The notes beneath the pieces were generated by a model that did no database searches, was not told the DNA's origin, and was given only the letters and a program-made list of their open reading frames with translations. From assembly GCF_014197435.1 (NCBI RefSeq), contig NZ_JACIFP010000001.1, forward strand, positions 4,526,001-4,590,000: a stretch of 64,000 bases of DNA, written 5' to 3'. A program made the position numbers and the translations under genes. Shown one piece after another: positions 25,525 through 34,888 of the stretch (its first letter is position 1; each line of letters starts with the position of its first letter). This DNA comes from Gordonia humi (GTDB taxonomy: Bacteria > Actinomycetota > Actinomycetes > Mycobacteriales > Mycobacteriaceae).

Positions 25525-27207
25525 TCACCGCTGCGGCTGCGGCGGGAGCACGTGTTTCCCGGTCTTGTCGCAGGCCAGCGCCAACGACGAGATGTACTGC
25601 GTGGAACCGTCCGGGGCGGGCGACGCCGAGGCGAGCATGTCGGGGCGCTCGAACTCGACGCCCGTGACGCAGCAGAGGAGCTTGACATCGCTCGGGTTGC
25701 CGTGCTCGTCGTACATCGGCAGATCGATGCCGTCGTCGGTACGGCGCAGGTAGTAGCGGCCTCCGGTGGCGATCGCGAGAATCGGCGGGAGCACGAACGC
25801 CAGGGCGGCGGCCACCAGCGGCGAGTACGGTGCGACGCCGTCGCCGAAGGCTCCGAAGAACACCGCGATCGACGTGCCCGCGGCGACGATCACCGAGACG
25901 AAGCCGACGGGGTTCACCGCGTACAGCATGCCGCGGCGGAACTCGGGCGCCGTCGGGGAGATCTTCAGCAGCCACTTGTTGACGACGATGTCGGTCGCGA
26001 CGACGACGATCCAGGCGATGCCGCAGTTCGCGTAGAAGTTCAGCAGCTCGTTGAGGAAGCTGAACATGTTCGACTCCATCAGGACCAGGGCGATACCGAG
26101 GTTCACGACCACGAACACGAGCCGCCCCGGGTAGGTCTTGGTGACGCGGGTGAACGAGTTGGTCCACGCCAACGAACCCGAGTACGCATTGGTGACGTTG
26201 ATCTTGATCTGCGAGATCACCACCAGGATCACGGCGAGCGTCATCGCCGCCCACGGCGGCATGAACTCCTCGTAGGTGACGACGAACTGGTGCACCGGCT
26301 GATTCGCGATGCCCGCGCCGTCGGCGATGTGGCCGATCAGGTACACCGCGAGAAACAGTCCGACGATCTGCTTGATCGCACCGAACACGACCCAGCCCGG
26401 ACCGGCGACGAGAACCGCCGTCCACCACCGGCGCGTGTTGTCCGGGGTCTTCGGCGGCATGAACCGGAGATAGTCGATCTGCTCGGCGATCTGCGCGATC
26501 AGCGACAGACACACACCGGCGCACAGCATGATCCCGGCCAGGCTCACCCCCTCGCCGCGCGGCGCGCCGTCGGCGTCGACGCCGGAGAACGCGAAGAAGT
26601 CCCCGACCGCGTCCGGGTGCGCGACGAGCAGGTAGACCAGCGGACCGACCATCATGATCAGCCACAACGGCGTCGTCCACACCTGCAGCTTGGCGAGCGC
26701 CTTCATCCCGTAGATCACCAGCGGCAGCACGATCAACGTCGAGACGAGATAGCCGATCGGCAACGGGATCGACAGTCCGAGCTGCAGTCCCTGCGCCATG
26801 ATCGAGCCCTCGGTGGCGAAGAAGATGAACGTGAACGACGCGAAGATCAAGTTCGTCACCACGGATCCGTAGTAGCCGAATCCGCTGCCGCGGGTGATCA
26901 GATCCAAGTCGAGGTTGTAGCGCGCCGCGTACACGGCGAGCGGAATGCCCGTCGCGATGATGACCGTCGCGAACAGCGCGATGCCCCACAGCGCATTGCC
27001 GGTGCCGTGCGCCATGCCGATGTTCGCACCGATCGAGAAGTCCGCGAGATAGGCGATGCCGCCGAGCGCCGACGTCGCGACGACGGCGGTACTCCACTTG
27101 CGATAGCTCCGAGGCGCGAACCGCAGCGTGTAGTCCTCGAGTGTCTCGTTCAGCGCCTCGCGTTCACGCCCGCCCGCGGCCTGCGCCCGCGTCATTTGAT
27201 CTGTCAT
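25525..27207 (-). CDS. NCS1-family nucleobase:cation symporter (purine/cytosine/allantoin permease)
   Basis: From the ATG at 27207 (GAGGA 5 nt upstream) the product is 560 aa with about 12 membrane segments. The N-terminal half has the NCS1 pattern NETLEDYTLRFAPRSYRKWS … DLITRGSGFGYYGSVV, and later AQIAEQIDYLRFMP and NVTNAYSGSLAWTNSF. A cytoplasmic tail of about 80 residues with a Cys-Cys pair ends the protein. Next to urease, a role in taking up a nitrogen-rich base or ureide is likely, but the substrate is not certain. A TTG at 27222 is a less likely start. Confidence 0.85.
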   Translation of the reverse strand: MTDQMTRAQAAGGREREALNETLEDYTLRFAPRSYRKWSTAVVATSALGGIAYLADFSIGANIGMAHGTGNALWGIALFATVIIATGIPLAVYAARYNLDLDLITRGSGFGYYGSVVTNLIFASFTFIFFATEGSIMAQGLQLGLSIPLPIGYLVSTLIVLPLVIYGMKALAKLQVWTTPLWLIMMVGPLVYLLVAHPDAVGDFFAFSGVDADGAPRGEGVSLAGIMLCAGVCLSLIAQIAEQIDYLRFMPPKTPDNTRRWWTAVLVAGPGWVVFGAIKQIVGLFLAVYLIGHIADGAGIANQPVHQFVVTYEEFMPPWAAMTLAVILVVISQIKINVTNAYSGSLAWTNSFTRVTKTYPGRLVFVVVNLGIALVLMESNMFSFLNELLNFYANCGIAWIVVVATDIVVNKWLLKISPTAPEFRRGMLYAVNPVGFVSVIVAAGTSIAVFFGAFGDGVAPYSPLVAAALAFVLPPILAIATGGRYYLRRTDDGIDLPMYDEHGNPSDVKLLCCVTGVEFERPDMLASASPAPDGSTQYISSLALACDKTGKHVLPPQPQR

Positions 27208-27211
27208 GTGT

Positions 27212-27239
27212 GTCCTCACCAATCGGGGTCGGTGAGGAC
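27212..27239 (-). promoter_or_regulatory. hairpin covering the ribosome-binding site of the NCS1 permease
   Basis: GTCCTCACC and GGTGAGGAC form a perfect 9-bp stem around a 10-nt loop. The 3' arm contains the GAGGA Shine-Dalgarno and ends 4 nt before the ATG. When folded, the site would be masked, so translation may be controlled by a ligand, protein or temperature. No known riboswitch class was recognised. Confidence 0.55.
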
Positions 27240-27311
27240 GAACCTATGGAGCAGATGTCACCACGACGGGGCGCCCGCGTTTCATCGCCGAAACCGTCGG
27301 TGTCGAGCGTG

Positions 27312-28295
27312 TTACACGATGCGCCGCCTCGTCATCACGAACGCCGCACCCCAGGTCACCAGGAGCACCCCGGTCAACCAGAAGCCGAGCGTCTCCAGAT
27401 CCGCACCGCCGAGCCACGCGAACGGACCCTGCCAGCCCCACCTCTCATAGGCCACCGAGGACAGCTGCACGAGCGCGATGAACACGGCGACGGCCGCCGA
27501 GATCCCGGTCATCAGCACGCCGTACGACACGACCCGGGAGCCCTCGTCCGGGGACCACGTGTAGGCCCGCCGCATCACGGCGCCCTGCACCGTGTCGAGC
27601 AGCGACATCCCCGCCGCGAACAGGATCGGCAGGGTCAGCACCGCCCACCACGGAACCGCACCGAGCGACGCCGAACCGGCCAGTGCCAGCAGACCGATCT
27701 CGGTGGCCGTGTCGAATCCGAAACCGAATGCGAATCCGACGGCGTACATGCGCGTCGGCCGGTCGACGACGTGTTCCACACGACTCACGATCCGCCACAC
27801 CGGGCCGCCCGCCGAACCGCCCGACCGCCGCAGCGAACGGATGTTGACCGCCGCGACGAGCAGCAGGAACACCGACGACACGAGCGGACCCCACACGCCG
27901 GTCACCTCGTGCAGGGTGGAATCGTCATCGGTGACGGCGCGACCGAGAGCGCCGATGCCGACGACCAGCGCCAGACAGAGCAGGAGAACGACGCTCGAAT
28001 GGCCGAGCGAGAACCACAGACCCACCGTCGACGCCGGTCTGCCGCGATCGACGAACCGTCGGGTCGTGTTGTCGATGGCCGCGATGTGGTCGGCGTCGAA
28101 CGCGTGTCGGAGACCGAGCGCGTACGCGCTCAGACCGACCGCGACCGCGGTGGGCCCGGTCGAGGCGTACGTGATGCCCGACGGGACGACGGCGAGCAGC
28201 AGGAGTCCCCAGCCGAGCAGATGCAGGGCGACGATCACGACCACGGCACCGCGTCCACCGGGGTCCCGAACCCGCGCATCGAGCCGCTGCGTCAT
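27312..28295 (-). CDS. HoxN/NixA-family nickel (cobalt) permease
   Basis: The 327-residue protein has about eight membrane helices and the nickel-transport signature in helix II, LRHAFDADHIAAIDN (HX4DH), plus SLGHSSVV and GFDTATEIGLLAL. It brings in Ni2+ for urease. The ATG at 28295 overlaps the ureD stop (ATGA) with a GGGGAGG ribosome-binding site, so it belongs to the urease operon. Longer reads from 28325 are possible but less likely. Confidence 0.92.
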   Translation of the reverse strand: MTQRLDARVRDPGGRGAVVVIVALHLLGWGLLLLAVVPSGITYASTGPTAVAVGLSAYALGLRHAFDADHIAAIDNTTRRFVDRGRPASTVGLWFSLGHSSVVLLLCLALVVGIGALGRAVTDDDSTLHEVTGVWGPLVSSVFLLLVAAVNIRSLRRSGGSAGGPVWRIVSRVEHVVDRPTRMYAVGFAFGFGFDTATEIGLLALAGSASLGAVPWWAVLTLPILFAAGMSLLDTVQGAVMRRAYTWSPDEGSRVVSYGVLMTGISAAVAVFIALVQLSSVAYERWGWQGPFAWLGGADLETLGFWLTGVLLVTWGAAFVMTRRRIV

Positions 28296-29008
28296 CGGTC
28301 CTCCCCTACTGTTCGATCGCGCCACGAGCTCCAGATCGGCCCGAGCGGACTCTCGTGCACCGCGTCGCCGAGATGGCGCGCGAGCGATCCGGGCCCGGCC
28401 AAATCCATCACGTGCTCGTCGGATCCGTCACCGCCTCGCACCCCGGCCAGCAGAATCGACTCCAACACGCGATGCGGTCCGAGCACACCGGGCGTCGGAC
28501 GATCGCCGCGCACGTCCACCGATTCCACGAGGAGCGGCACGTCGCCGATCGACGCGGACGTCTGCTGCACCAGCCTGCCGCCCGCCTCCCCGCTGCGGCC
28601 GAGGACGCTCACCTCGCGGATCAACGCTCGGGCCCCTGCCGCGAGCCGCACATCGGTGCGACGGTGCAGGCACGCGCCGTCGGCGACGACCGTCTCCAGC
28701 CCCCGCCACACGAACGTCCCGCCCTCGTCGACGATGATCCGCGTCCACCAGGTCGACGAGGCGCCGTCCGCGTCGTAGGCGACGGTGCCGCCGACCTCGG
28801 TGAGTTCGAGCAGACAGCCCGCGCCGACACGCACGTCGAGACCGATCGTGTCGCCGCCGAGCAGCAGGGCGCCGCCCGCGACCAACGCGATGTGCGCCGA
28901 CGTCGCGGTCCGGGCGAGCAGTCGCGGCACCACCGTGGTGCCGGCCGCCGCGGACAGGTCGACGCGAGCGCGTCCGGGGGCGGCGTCGACCGCGATCCGC
29001 GCGGTCAA
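28292..29008 (-). CDS. ureD: urease accessory protein UreD (UreH)
   Basis: The 238-residue accessory protein forms the scaffold on which UreF and UreG mature urease. The start is a TTG within TTGA, overlapping the ureG stop by 4 bp. Family features include [31 protein letters not shown] and the later TYGEG-like region degenerated to [20 protein letters not shown]. It is a shorter, more divergent member, as usual in actinobacteria. Confidence 0.9.
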   Translation of the reverse strand: MTARIAVDAAPGRARVDLSAAAGTTVVPRLLARTATSAHIALVAGGALLLGGDTIGLDVRVGAGCLLELTEVGGTVAYDADGASSTWWTRIIVDEGGTFVWRGLETVVADGACLHRRTDVRLAAGARALIREVSVLGRSGEAGGRLVQQTSASIGDVPLLVESVDVRGDRPTPGVLGPHRVLESILLAGVRGGDGSDEHVMDLAGPGSLARHLGDAVHESPLGPIWSSWRDRTVGEDR

Positions 29009-29733
29009 TGCTCGTGCGTGTGGACGTATCCGCCGTCGGGATGCTCCTCGTCGGCGTGGAAATGCGGCGCCATGGGACCGGGATCGACCGGTTCGTGCGC
29101 ACCCGATCGGTAAGACGTCAGCACACCGAGGACCCAGTCACGCAGGGCCTCGATCGATTCCGCATCCGTCCGAGACACCCCGAGCACCGGTCGCCCCTCC
29201 CGCGCATCGGACGCGTCGGCCACCATCTGCGCCACGTCGACGCCGACATGCGGTGCGAGATCGGTCTTGTTGACCACGAGCAGATCGGCGCGCCCGATGC
29301 CCGGTCCACCCTTGCGGGCGACGTCTCCGCCGCCCGCGACATCGAGCACGAAGAGCTGCGCGTCGACCAGGGCGGGCGAGAACGTCGCGGTCAAGTTGTC
29401 GCCGCCGGACTCGATGAGGACCAGGTCGAGCGGTGCGAAGTCGGCTTCCAAGTCCTCGGCGGCCAGGAGGTTCTCGGTGACGTCGTCACGGATCGCGGTG
29501 TGCGGACAGGCGCCGGTCTCGACGGCGCGGATCCGCTCCGGGGCCAGGACACCGGCCGACCGGAGGAAGCGGGCGTCCTCGTCGGTGTAGATGTCGTTGG
29601 TGATGACGGCGATCTGCAGATCGTCGGCGAGTGCCGCGCAGATCGTCGCGATGAGTGACGACTTGCCGGTGCCGACGGGACCGGCGACGCCGAGCCGGAG
29701 TGCGCGAGTGTGAGAGTGAGTGTGGTCAGGCAC
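29005..29733 (-). CDS. ureG: urease accessory GTPase UreG
   Basis: The 242-residue SIMIBI GTPase delivers nickel to urease. It has the P-loop GPVGTGKSS, the metal-binding [13 protein letters not shown] (CPH), the ESGGDNL switch and NKTDL for guanine. His-rich N-terminal (HTHSHT) and C-terminal ([13 protein letters not shown]) tails may store nickel, which fits the absence of ureE in this operon. It overlaps ureF by 8 bp. Confidence 0.97.
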   Translation of the reverse strand: MPDHTHSHTRALRLGVAGPVGTGKSSLIATICAALADDLQIAVITNDIYTDEDARFLRSAGVLAPERIRAVETGACPHTAIRDDVTENLLAAEDLEADFAPLDLVLIESGGDNLTATFSPALVDAQLFVLDVAGGGDVARKGGPGIGRADLLVVNKTDLAPHVGVDVAQMVADASDAREGRPVLGVSRTDAESIEALRDWVLGVLTSYRSGAHEPVDPGPMAPHFHADEEHPDGGYVHTHEH

Positions 29734-30382
29734 GGAACAACCTCTGGTTCAGGCGGGCGTGGGTCTGCGCCCACATCTCGCTGTGCGGAGCTCCCGCCGC
29801 CGGGACGACGGCGGGATCGGTCACGGCGGCCAGCGAGGCCACCGTCGGTTCGGCCGCGGCGCACGCGTCGAGGATCCATCCCGTGGTCTCGACGGGGTCG
29901 CGCGGTTCGAGCTTCAGCAGGGCGGCGGCCCCGGTCGCGGCGTCGTCGTAGATCACCAGACGCACCAGGTCGACGGCGGGCAGGCCGGCGACGGCGGCGA
30001 TCGCGCCGAGGACGACGGCGCGGCACGGCCGCGCGGGCAACGCACCGACGGGCAGCTCGGGCCACAGCCGGCGCGCGAGCCGCAGATACCCGCGGGCCTG
30101 GGCCGTCGACGCATCGCGCACCGCCGGTGCGGGTGTCCGAGCGGCCCACGCGTCCTGTACCGCAGCCGACGAACCGCCCGTCAGGACGGCGTGACGCGCG
30201 GCGACGGCCGTGGCGGCCTCCACCTGCGAGGTGGTCACGGCCCGCGCACACAGCAGTTCGCGCGCCTGGTCCGGCGGCATCCCACCGGTCAGCGCGGGTT
30301 CCATGCCCGCCGAATAGGCGTGCGCGCCGGTCGGCAGGCGCGCATCGGCCAAGAGCATCGCGACGAGGGACGGCGCGCTCAT
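29726..30382 (-). CDS. ureF: urease accessory protein UreF
   Basis: From the ATG at 30382 the all-helical product is 218 aa: [22 protein letters not shown] is the family N-terminus, with [11 protein letters not shown] further on. UreF binds UreD and gates UreG's GTPase activity. The start overlaps the ureC stop as TGATG. A much longer reading frame extends upstream antisense to nothing and inside ureC, and is not used. Confidence 0.93.
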   Translation of the reverse strand: MSAPSLVAMLLADARLPTGAHAYSAGMEPALTGGMPPDQARELLCARAVTTSQVEAATAVAARHAVLTGGSSAAVQDAWAARTPAPAVRDASTAQARGYLRLARRLWPELPVGALPARPCRAVVLGAIAAVAGLPAVDLVRLVIYDDAATGAAALLKLEPRDPVETTGWILDACAAAEPTVASLAAVTDPAVVPAAGAPHSEMWAQTHARLNQRLFRA

Positions 30383-32160
30383 CAGAACATCGAGTACAGC
30401 TGCGCCATCGGAAGTTCGGCGGCGGGCGCGGGGGTGACGCGTTCGCCGTCGATCGCGATGTCGAAGGTGTCGGGTCGTATGTCGATGCTCGGCAGTGCGT
30501 CGTTGACCTTCATATCGGCCTTGCCGATGTCGCGGGTCGGCCGGACCGCCGCCAGTCGACGCCGCAGCCCGAGTCGGTCGGCGAGCCCGTCCTCGAGTGC
30601 CGCGGGAGCGACGAACGAGACCGACAGATCCGCGCCGATCGCATCGCCGAACGCGGGCCGCTGCAGTACGGGCTGCGGCGTCGGAATCGACGCGTTCGGA
30701 TCGCCGAGCGACGCCCACACGATGGTGCCGCCCTTGACCACCAGGGACGGCCGGACGCCGAAGAAGCGCGGATCCCACAGGACGAGGTCGGCGAGCTTAC
30801 CCGGCTCGATCGAGCCGATCTCGTGGTCGACGCCGTGCGCGACCGCCGGATTGATCGTGTACTTCGCGATATAACGACGGACACGGAAATTATCGGCCCC
30901 GCTCGCTCCGCTCCCGGCGGCCGGGAAGTTATCGGCCCCGCTCGCTCCGCTCCCGGCGGCCGGGGAATTATCGGCCGGGCCGCCCCCGAGTCGGCCGCGC
31001 CGCGCCTTCATCACATGAGCCACCTGCCACGTCCGAGTGATCACCTCGCCGATCCGACCCATGGCCTGCGCGTCCGACGAGGTGATCGACAACGCGCCGA
31101 GGTCGTGCAGAACGTCTTCGGCGGCGATCGTCGTGGCGCGGATGCGCGATTCGGCGAATGCCAGATCCTCGGGCACCGCCGGATTCAGGTGATGGCAGAC
31201 CATCAGCATGTCGAGGTGCTCGGCGACGGTGTTCACCGTGTGCGGCAGTGTCGGATTGGTGGAACCGGGAATCACGTTGGGCAGCCCGGCGATCGACAGG
31301 ATGTCCGGCGCGTGGCCGCCGCCCGCGCCTTCCACGTGGAACGCGTGGATGCTGCGGCCGCCGATCGCGGCGACGGTGGAGTCGACGAATCCGGCCTCAT
31401 TGAGCGAGTCCGAGTGCAACGCCACCTGCAGCCCCCAGTCGTCGGCCGCACGCAGCGCGGCGTCGATCGCGGCGGGCGTGGCGCCCCAGTCCTCGTGCAC
31501 CTTGTATCCGGCGGCGCCGCCGAGCGCCTGCTCGGCGAGGCCCGGCGCCGACACGGTGTTGCCCTTGCCGAGCAGCAGCACGTTGACCGGCAGATGATCG
31601 AGCGCCCGATGCATCTGCCGCAGATGCCACGGACCGGGCGTCACCGTCGTCGCCTTGGATCCCTCCGATGGTCCGGTCCCCCCTCCGATCAGCGTGGTCA
31701 ATCCCGTCGCGAGGGCCTCGTGGACCTGCGACGGCGACAGCAGGTGCACATGCGAGTCGATGCCGCCCGCGGTGAGTATCCGCCCCTCGCCCGCGATGAC
31801 GTCGGTCGACGGGCCGATGATCAGATCCGGGTGCACACCGTCGGCGACGTCGGGGTTGCCCGCACGGCCGAGCGCGACGATCCGGCCGTCGCGGACGCCG
31901 ACGTCGGCGCGTTCGACTCCCCACCAGTCCACGACGACCACGTTGGTGATCACGGTGTCGAGAGCACCCTCCCCACGGGATCTCGCCGACTGTCCCATCG
32001 ACTCCCGGATCGACTTGCCGCCGCCGAACACCGATTCGTCGCCGCCGACGGTGTGATCGCGTTCGATCTCGATCCACAGGTCGGTGTCGGCCAAGCGCAC
32101 CTGATCACCGGCGGTCGGTCCGTAGAGCGACGCGTAGGTTCCGCGATCGATCGACACCAT
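30382..32160 (-). CDS. ureC: urease subunit alpha with in-frame repeat insertion
   Basis: The 592-residue catalytic subunit hydrolyses urea to ammonia and carbamate. Nickel and active-site residues are all present: H137 and H139 (DSHVH), carbamylated K220 (GYKVHEDWG, with H222), H249, H275, flap C322-H323-H324 (MVCHHLNP) and D363 (SSDAQAMGR). Standard UreC is about 567-573 aa. The excess is a two-copy 13-residue repeat, DN(S/F)[10 protein letters not shown], at residues 397-422, directly before the conserved [17 protein letters not shown]. The loop is outside the catalytic motifs, so the enzyme is probably active. Confidence 0.95.
   Translation of the reverse strand: MVSIDRGTYASLYGPTAGDQVRLADTDLWIEIERDHTVGGDESVFGGGKSIRESMGQSARSRGEGALDTVITNVVVVDWWGVERADVGVRDGRIVALGRAGNPDVADGVHPDLIIGPSTDVIAGEGRILTAGGIDSHVHLLSPSQVHEALATGLTTLIGGGTGPSEGSKATTVTPGPWHLRQMHRALDHLPVNVLLLGKGNTVSAPGLAEQALGGAAGYKVHEDWGATPAAIDAALRAADDWGLQVALHSDSLNEAGFVDSTVAAIGGRSIHAFHVEGAGGGHAPDILSIAGLPNVIPGSTNPTLPHTVNTVAEHLDMLMVCHHLNPAVPEDLAFAESRIRATTIAAEDVLHDLGALSITSSDAQAMGRIGEVITRTWQVAHVMKARRGRLGGGPADNSPAAGSGASGADNFPAAGSGASGADNFRVRRYIAKYTINPAVAHGVDHEIGSIEPGKLADLVLWDPRFFGVRPSLVVKGGTIVWASLGDPNASIPTPQPVLQRPAFGDAIGADLSVSFVAPAALEDGLADRLGLRRRLAAVRPTRDIGKADMKVNDALPSIDIRPDTFDIAIDGERVTPAPAAELPMAQLYSMF
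30890..30976. repeat. 39-bp tandem repeat inserted in ureC
   Basis: Copies at 30890-30928 and 30929-30967, and a 9-base start of a third (TTATCGGCC), differ by only two or three bases. The unit contains GCTCGCTCCGCTC and CCCGGCGGCCGGG, a near-palindrome that looks like a GC-rich intergenic repeat rather than ordinary coding sequence. The 39-bp length keeps the frame and adds 26 residues to UreC. Confidence 0.9.
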
Positions 32161-32489
32161 CAGGCCCGCTCCTTGCCCAGCGCGATGCCGGGCACCCGAC
32201 GAGCGCCGGCGAGCGCGACGGCCGCGACGGTCTTCGAGGCGCCCGGTTCGAATCTCACCGAGGTCCCGGACGGCACATCGAGCCGGAACCCGTCGGCCAC
32301 CGCACGGTCGAAGGCCAGCGCGGGGTTCGCGTCCGGCAGGTGCAGGTGCGAACCGATCTGCACGGGACGGTCGCCGGTGTTCACCACGACGAGCTCGATC
32401 CGCTCATCCGGCCCACGGCGATTGAGTTCGATCGTGCCCGATCGGACGCGGATCGCGCCCGGTCCGTCGGTACGCGGTGTGGATGCCAC
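32160..32489 (-). CDS. ureB: urease subunit beta
   Basis: The 109-residue subunit has the signature [39 protein letters not shown] and [16 protein letters not shown]. It packs against UreC in the (ABC)3 trimer and affects the mobile flap. Its stop overlaps the ureC start by one base. Confidence 0.97.
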   Translation of the reverse strand: MASTPRTDGPGAIRVRSGTIELNRRGPDERIELVVVNTGDRPVQIGSHLHLPDANPALAFDRAVADGFRLDVPSGTSVRFEPGASKTVAAVALAGARRVPGIALGKERA

Positions 32490-32500
32490 TGGGTCTCCGT

Positions 32501-32803
32501 TCAGTCGATCGGGTGATGGATGGTGACGAGCTTCCGGCCGTCCGGGAACGTGGCCTCCACCTGCACGTCGTCGAGCATCTCCGCGACGCCCGGCATCACC
32601 TCGTCACGGGAGAGCACACGCCTGCCCTGCTCCATGAGTTCCACGACGCCGACACCGTCGCGAGCCCGCTCGACGACCCATGTCGACAGCAGCGCGACGG
32701 CCTCCGGATGATTGAGCAGAACGCCTCGATCGCGGCGGTCGCGGGCCACCATGCCCGCCACCGACAAGAGGAGCTTCTCGGTGTCGCCGGGTGTGAATCG
32801 CAT
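32501..32803 (-). CDS. ureA: urease subunit gamma
   Basis: The 100-residue subunit starts [27 protein letters not shown] (others have LTPRE…KLL), and has [21 protein letters not shown] and [18 protein letters not shown]. It is the first gene of ureABCFGD. The 126 bp upstream, up to the response-regulator stop, should hold the promoter. A repeated GTGAC spaced 10 bp apart lies there on the coding strand, but no GlnR box could be assigned with confidence. Confidence 0.97.
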   Translation of the reverse strand: MRFTPGDTEKLLLSVAGMVARDRRDRGVLLNHPEAVALLSTWVVERARDGVGVVELMEQGRRVLSRDEVMPGVAEMLDDVQVEATFPDGRKLVTIHHPID

Positions 32804-32929
32804 GAGGCGATACTGCCACCGCCGGACGCCCCGCCGACTGCTCCGAGAGCTCGGCCGCGTCGAATCACCAGGTCACACGACTCGGTGTCACATGAACGTC
32901 ATAGACGCGCAACATACGAGAAACGCGGT

Positions 32930-33550
32930 TCACCGCAGGATCCCGGCCTCGCGGGCGGCGGCGACCGCGGCTGTGCGCGAGGTGACCCCGAGCTTGGTGT
33001 TCACGTGCACGAGGTGCGACTTCACCGTCGCCTGGGTGATGAAGAGCGTTCTGGCGATCGTCTCGTTCGACGCTCCGTCCGCGACGAGGCGAAGGACCTC
33101 CACCTCGCGCGCACTGAGACTCGGCATCGGTGATCGCATCCGGGTCAACAGCCGTCCGGCGATCGACGGTGCGAGGGCCGTCTCACCGGCGGCGGCCGCG
33201 CGGATCGCCGCGGTGAGATCGTCGGGAGGGGTGTCTTTGAGGAGATAGCCACTGGCGCCGGCCTCGACCGCGCCGAGGATGTCGCCGTCGGTGTCGTAGT
33301 TGGTCAACACGAGCACGGCGGGCGGCTTCGGAAGCGCACGTATCCGGCGCGTCGCGTCGGCACCGGATTCGGCGCAGCCGAACTGGAGGTCCATCAGGAC
33401 GACGTCCGGAGCGAGCTCGGCGGCCGCGGCGACGGCGGCGTCGGGCGTCGCGGCCTCGCCGACGATGTCCAGGGACTCCTCACCGGCCAGCATCGCACGC
33501 AGCCCTGCGCGCACGACGGGGTGGTCGTCGGCGAGAACGATCCTGATCAC
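32930..33550 (-). CDS. NarL/FixJ-family response regulator
   Basis: The GTG at 33550 overlaps the kinase stop (GTGA), giving 206 aa. The receiver domain has IVLADDHPVVRAG, the phospho-acceptor in PDVVLMDLQFG and K in YLLKDTPP. The LuxR-type helix-turn-helix (LSAREVEVLRLVADGASNETIARTLFITQATVKSHLVHVNTKLGV) binds DNA. It forms a two-component system with the next gene; the likely target is the divergent ABC pair, but urease downstream is another possibility. Confidence 0.95.
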   Translation of the reverse strand: MIRIVLADDHPVVRAGLRAMLAGEESLDIVGEAATPDAAVAAAAELAPDVVLMDLQFGCAESGADATRRIRALPKPPAVLVLTNYDTDGDILGAVEAGASGYLLKDTPPDDLTAAIRAAAAGETALAPSIAGRLLTRMRSPMPSLSAREVEVLRLVADGASNETIARTLFITQATVKSHLVHVNTKLGVTSRTAAVAAAREAGILR

Positions 33551-34737
33551 GACACGACCTTTCGCCGATCGCACAGCGGCACTCGCACCGTGACCGTCGT
33601 GCCGAGAGACCGCTGTGCGGAGATCTCGAACACGCCGCCGAGTTGCTCGGTGCGTTCTCTCATCGCGAGAAGCCCGAAGGAGCCGAGGTCATGCGTCCCC
33701 GAGTCGACGCTGTCGACGTCGAACCCGCAACCGTCGTCCCGGATCGCCAACTGCACAGAGTCGGGATCGCCGGTGAGCACGACCTCGACTCGCCGGGCGT
33801 TCGCGTGTCGGATCGAATTCGACAACGCGCCTTGCGCGATGCGCAGCAGCGCCGTCTGCACGTCCATCGGAAGATCGCGATCCTCGGCTCGGACATCGAC
33901 GACCACCGAGGAGCGCTCGCCCTGCTCGACCCCCAGCCTGCGCAGGGCTGCGGCGAGACCGCCGTCGAGTCGGCTCGGCGTGAGTTCACCGATGATCTGA
34001 CGAGTGTCGGCAAGACTCTCCGCGGCTGTCTCACGCGCCATCGCCAGATATGCGGCGCTCGTCTCCGGCGCATCGCGTTCGGCGGCGCGCAGCAGCATCT
34101 GAATGCTCGACAGGCCCTGTGCGACGGTGTCGTGAATGTCCCGGGCCAGTCGCGCGCGTTCGGCCAAGACGCCCTGCGCGCGCTCGACCTCCGCGAGCTG
34201 CCCACGCGTGCTGATCAACTCGCGGAGCAGCCGTTCACGTTCGCGGATCTCCCGGACCAGTGCGTGGTAGGCGAGGCCCATCAGCAACGCGACGCCCGCG
34301 CCGACCAGAGGACCGACCACACCCCCGACGCTGAATCCGCTGTGTCGTCCGAGTGCATAGACGACGAACGCCGCGGCGGCGAGGACCGCACCGACGCCGC
34401 CGATCCCCGGCAGCACACGCAGATACACGAAGAACAACGGGAACACGAGATACGCGCCTTCGGGACGCAGCATCGCCATGACCGCCCACAAGCAGGTCAG
34501 GACCACGAGCCACCCGATTCCGGCCGCGCGAGACGGCCGGCGTCCGCTCGAACACCCGGTCCGCACGCCGACCACGTAGACCACGACGAACGCTGCCCCG
34601 GCTAGAAGAATCCACGGAGCCGTCGCCGACGAGTCCACGTACGCGCTCGTGCACGCGAACGCCGCGAGCCCGACGACCAGGGCGTGCAGGCCGAAACGCA
34701 TGCACGCCAGGATCGGGTCGAGCGAGGAGTCAGACAT
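33547..34737 (-). CDS. NarL-partner sensor histidine kinase (HisKA_3 type)
   Basis: The 396-residue kinase has six or so membrane segments in the first 165 residues, little extracytoplasmic sequence, then the HisKA_3 dimerisation helix RARLARDIHDTVAQGLSSIQ with the phospho-His, and an ATPase domain (LRIAQGALSNSIRHANA, DDGCGFD). It may sense membrane stress or an antibiotic, as intramembrane-sensing kinases beside FtsX-like permeases do. ATG 34737 is preferred over GTG 34740. Confidence 0.92.
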   Translation of the reverse strand: MSDSSLDPILACMRFGLHALVVGLAAFACTSAYVDSSATAPWILLAGAAFVVVYVVGVRTGCSSGRRPSRAAGIGWLVVLTCLWAVMAMLRPEGAYLVFPLFFVYLRVLPGIGGVGAVLAAAAFVVYALGRHSGFSVGGVVGPLVGAGVALLMGLAYHALVREIRERERLLRELISTRGQLAEVERAQGVLAERARLARDIHDTVAQGLSSIQMLLRAAERDAPETSAAYLAMARETAAESLADTRQIIGELTPSRLDGGLAAALRRLGVEQGERSSVVVDVRAEDRDLPMDVQTALLRIAQGALSNSIRHANARRVEVVLTGDPDSVQLAIRDDGCGFDVDSVDSGTHDLGSFGLLAMRERTEQLGGVFEISAQRSLGTTVTVRVPLCDRRKVVS

Positions 34738-34854
34738 CACGGGTCGAGCCTATGCGAGCACCGACCGTGCGGCATCGAACGAAAGTCGGAGAACGATCTC
34801 GTCGGTTCCGACGATGCCCGACGGCCCCGCACTCGACGAATCTGGACGGCGAGA

Positions 34855-34874
34855 CTCACACGTACCCGTGTGAG
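34855..34874. promoter_or_regulatory. perfect 8-bp inverted repeat upstream of the permease gene
   Basis: CTCACACG-TACC-CGTGTGAG lies right before the AAAGGAG ribosome-binding site of the permease gene. As DNA it could be the response regulator's operator; as RNA it would be a hairpin just upstream of the start. No other copy was noticed nearby. Confidence 0.5.
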
Positions 34875-34888
34875 AGGAAAGGAGATCA

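Noticed and set aside
25552..27450. 632-codon plus-strand frame across the NCS1 permease
   Set aside because: Charged, repetitive shadow translation of a membrane protein read backwards.
29710..32526. 938-codon open frame on the plus strand antisense to ureC/ureF/ureG
   Set aside because: It mirrors third-position GC bias of the real urease genes on the other strand, has Arg/Pro/Asp-rich nonsense composition, and matches no family.
32804..32929. GlnR-like GTGAC repeats upstream of ureA
   Set aside because: The second half-site (GAAAC-type) is missing and spacing does not fit the known a-n6-b box, so a GlnR call is not supported.
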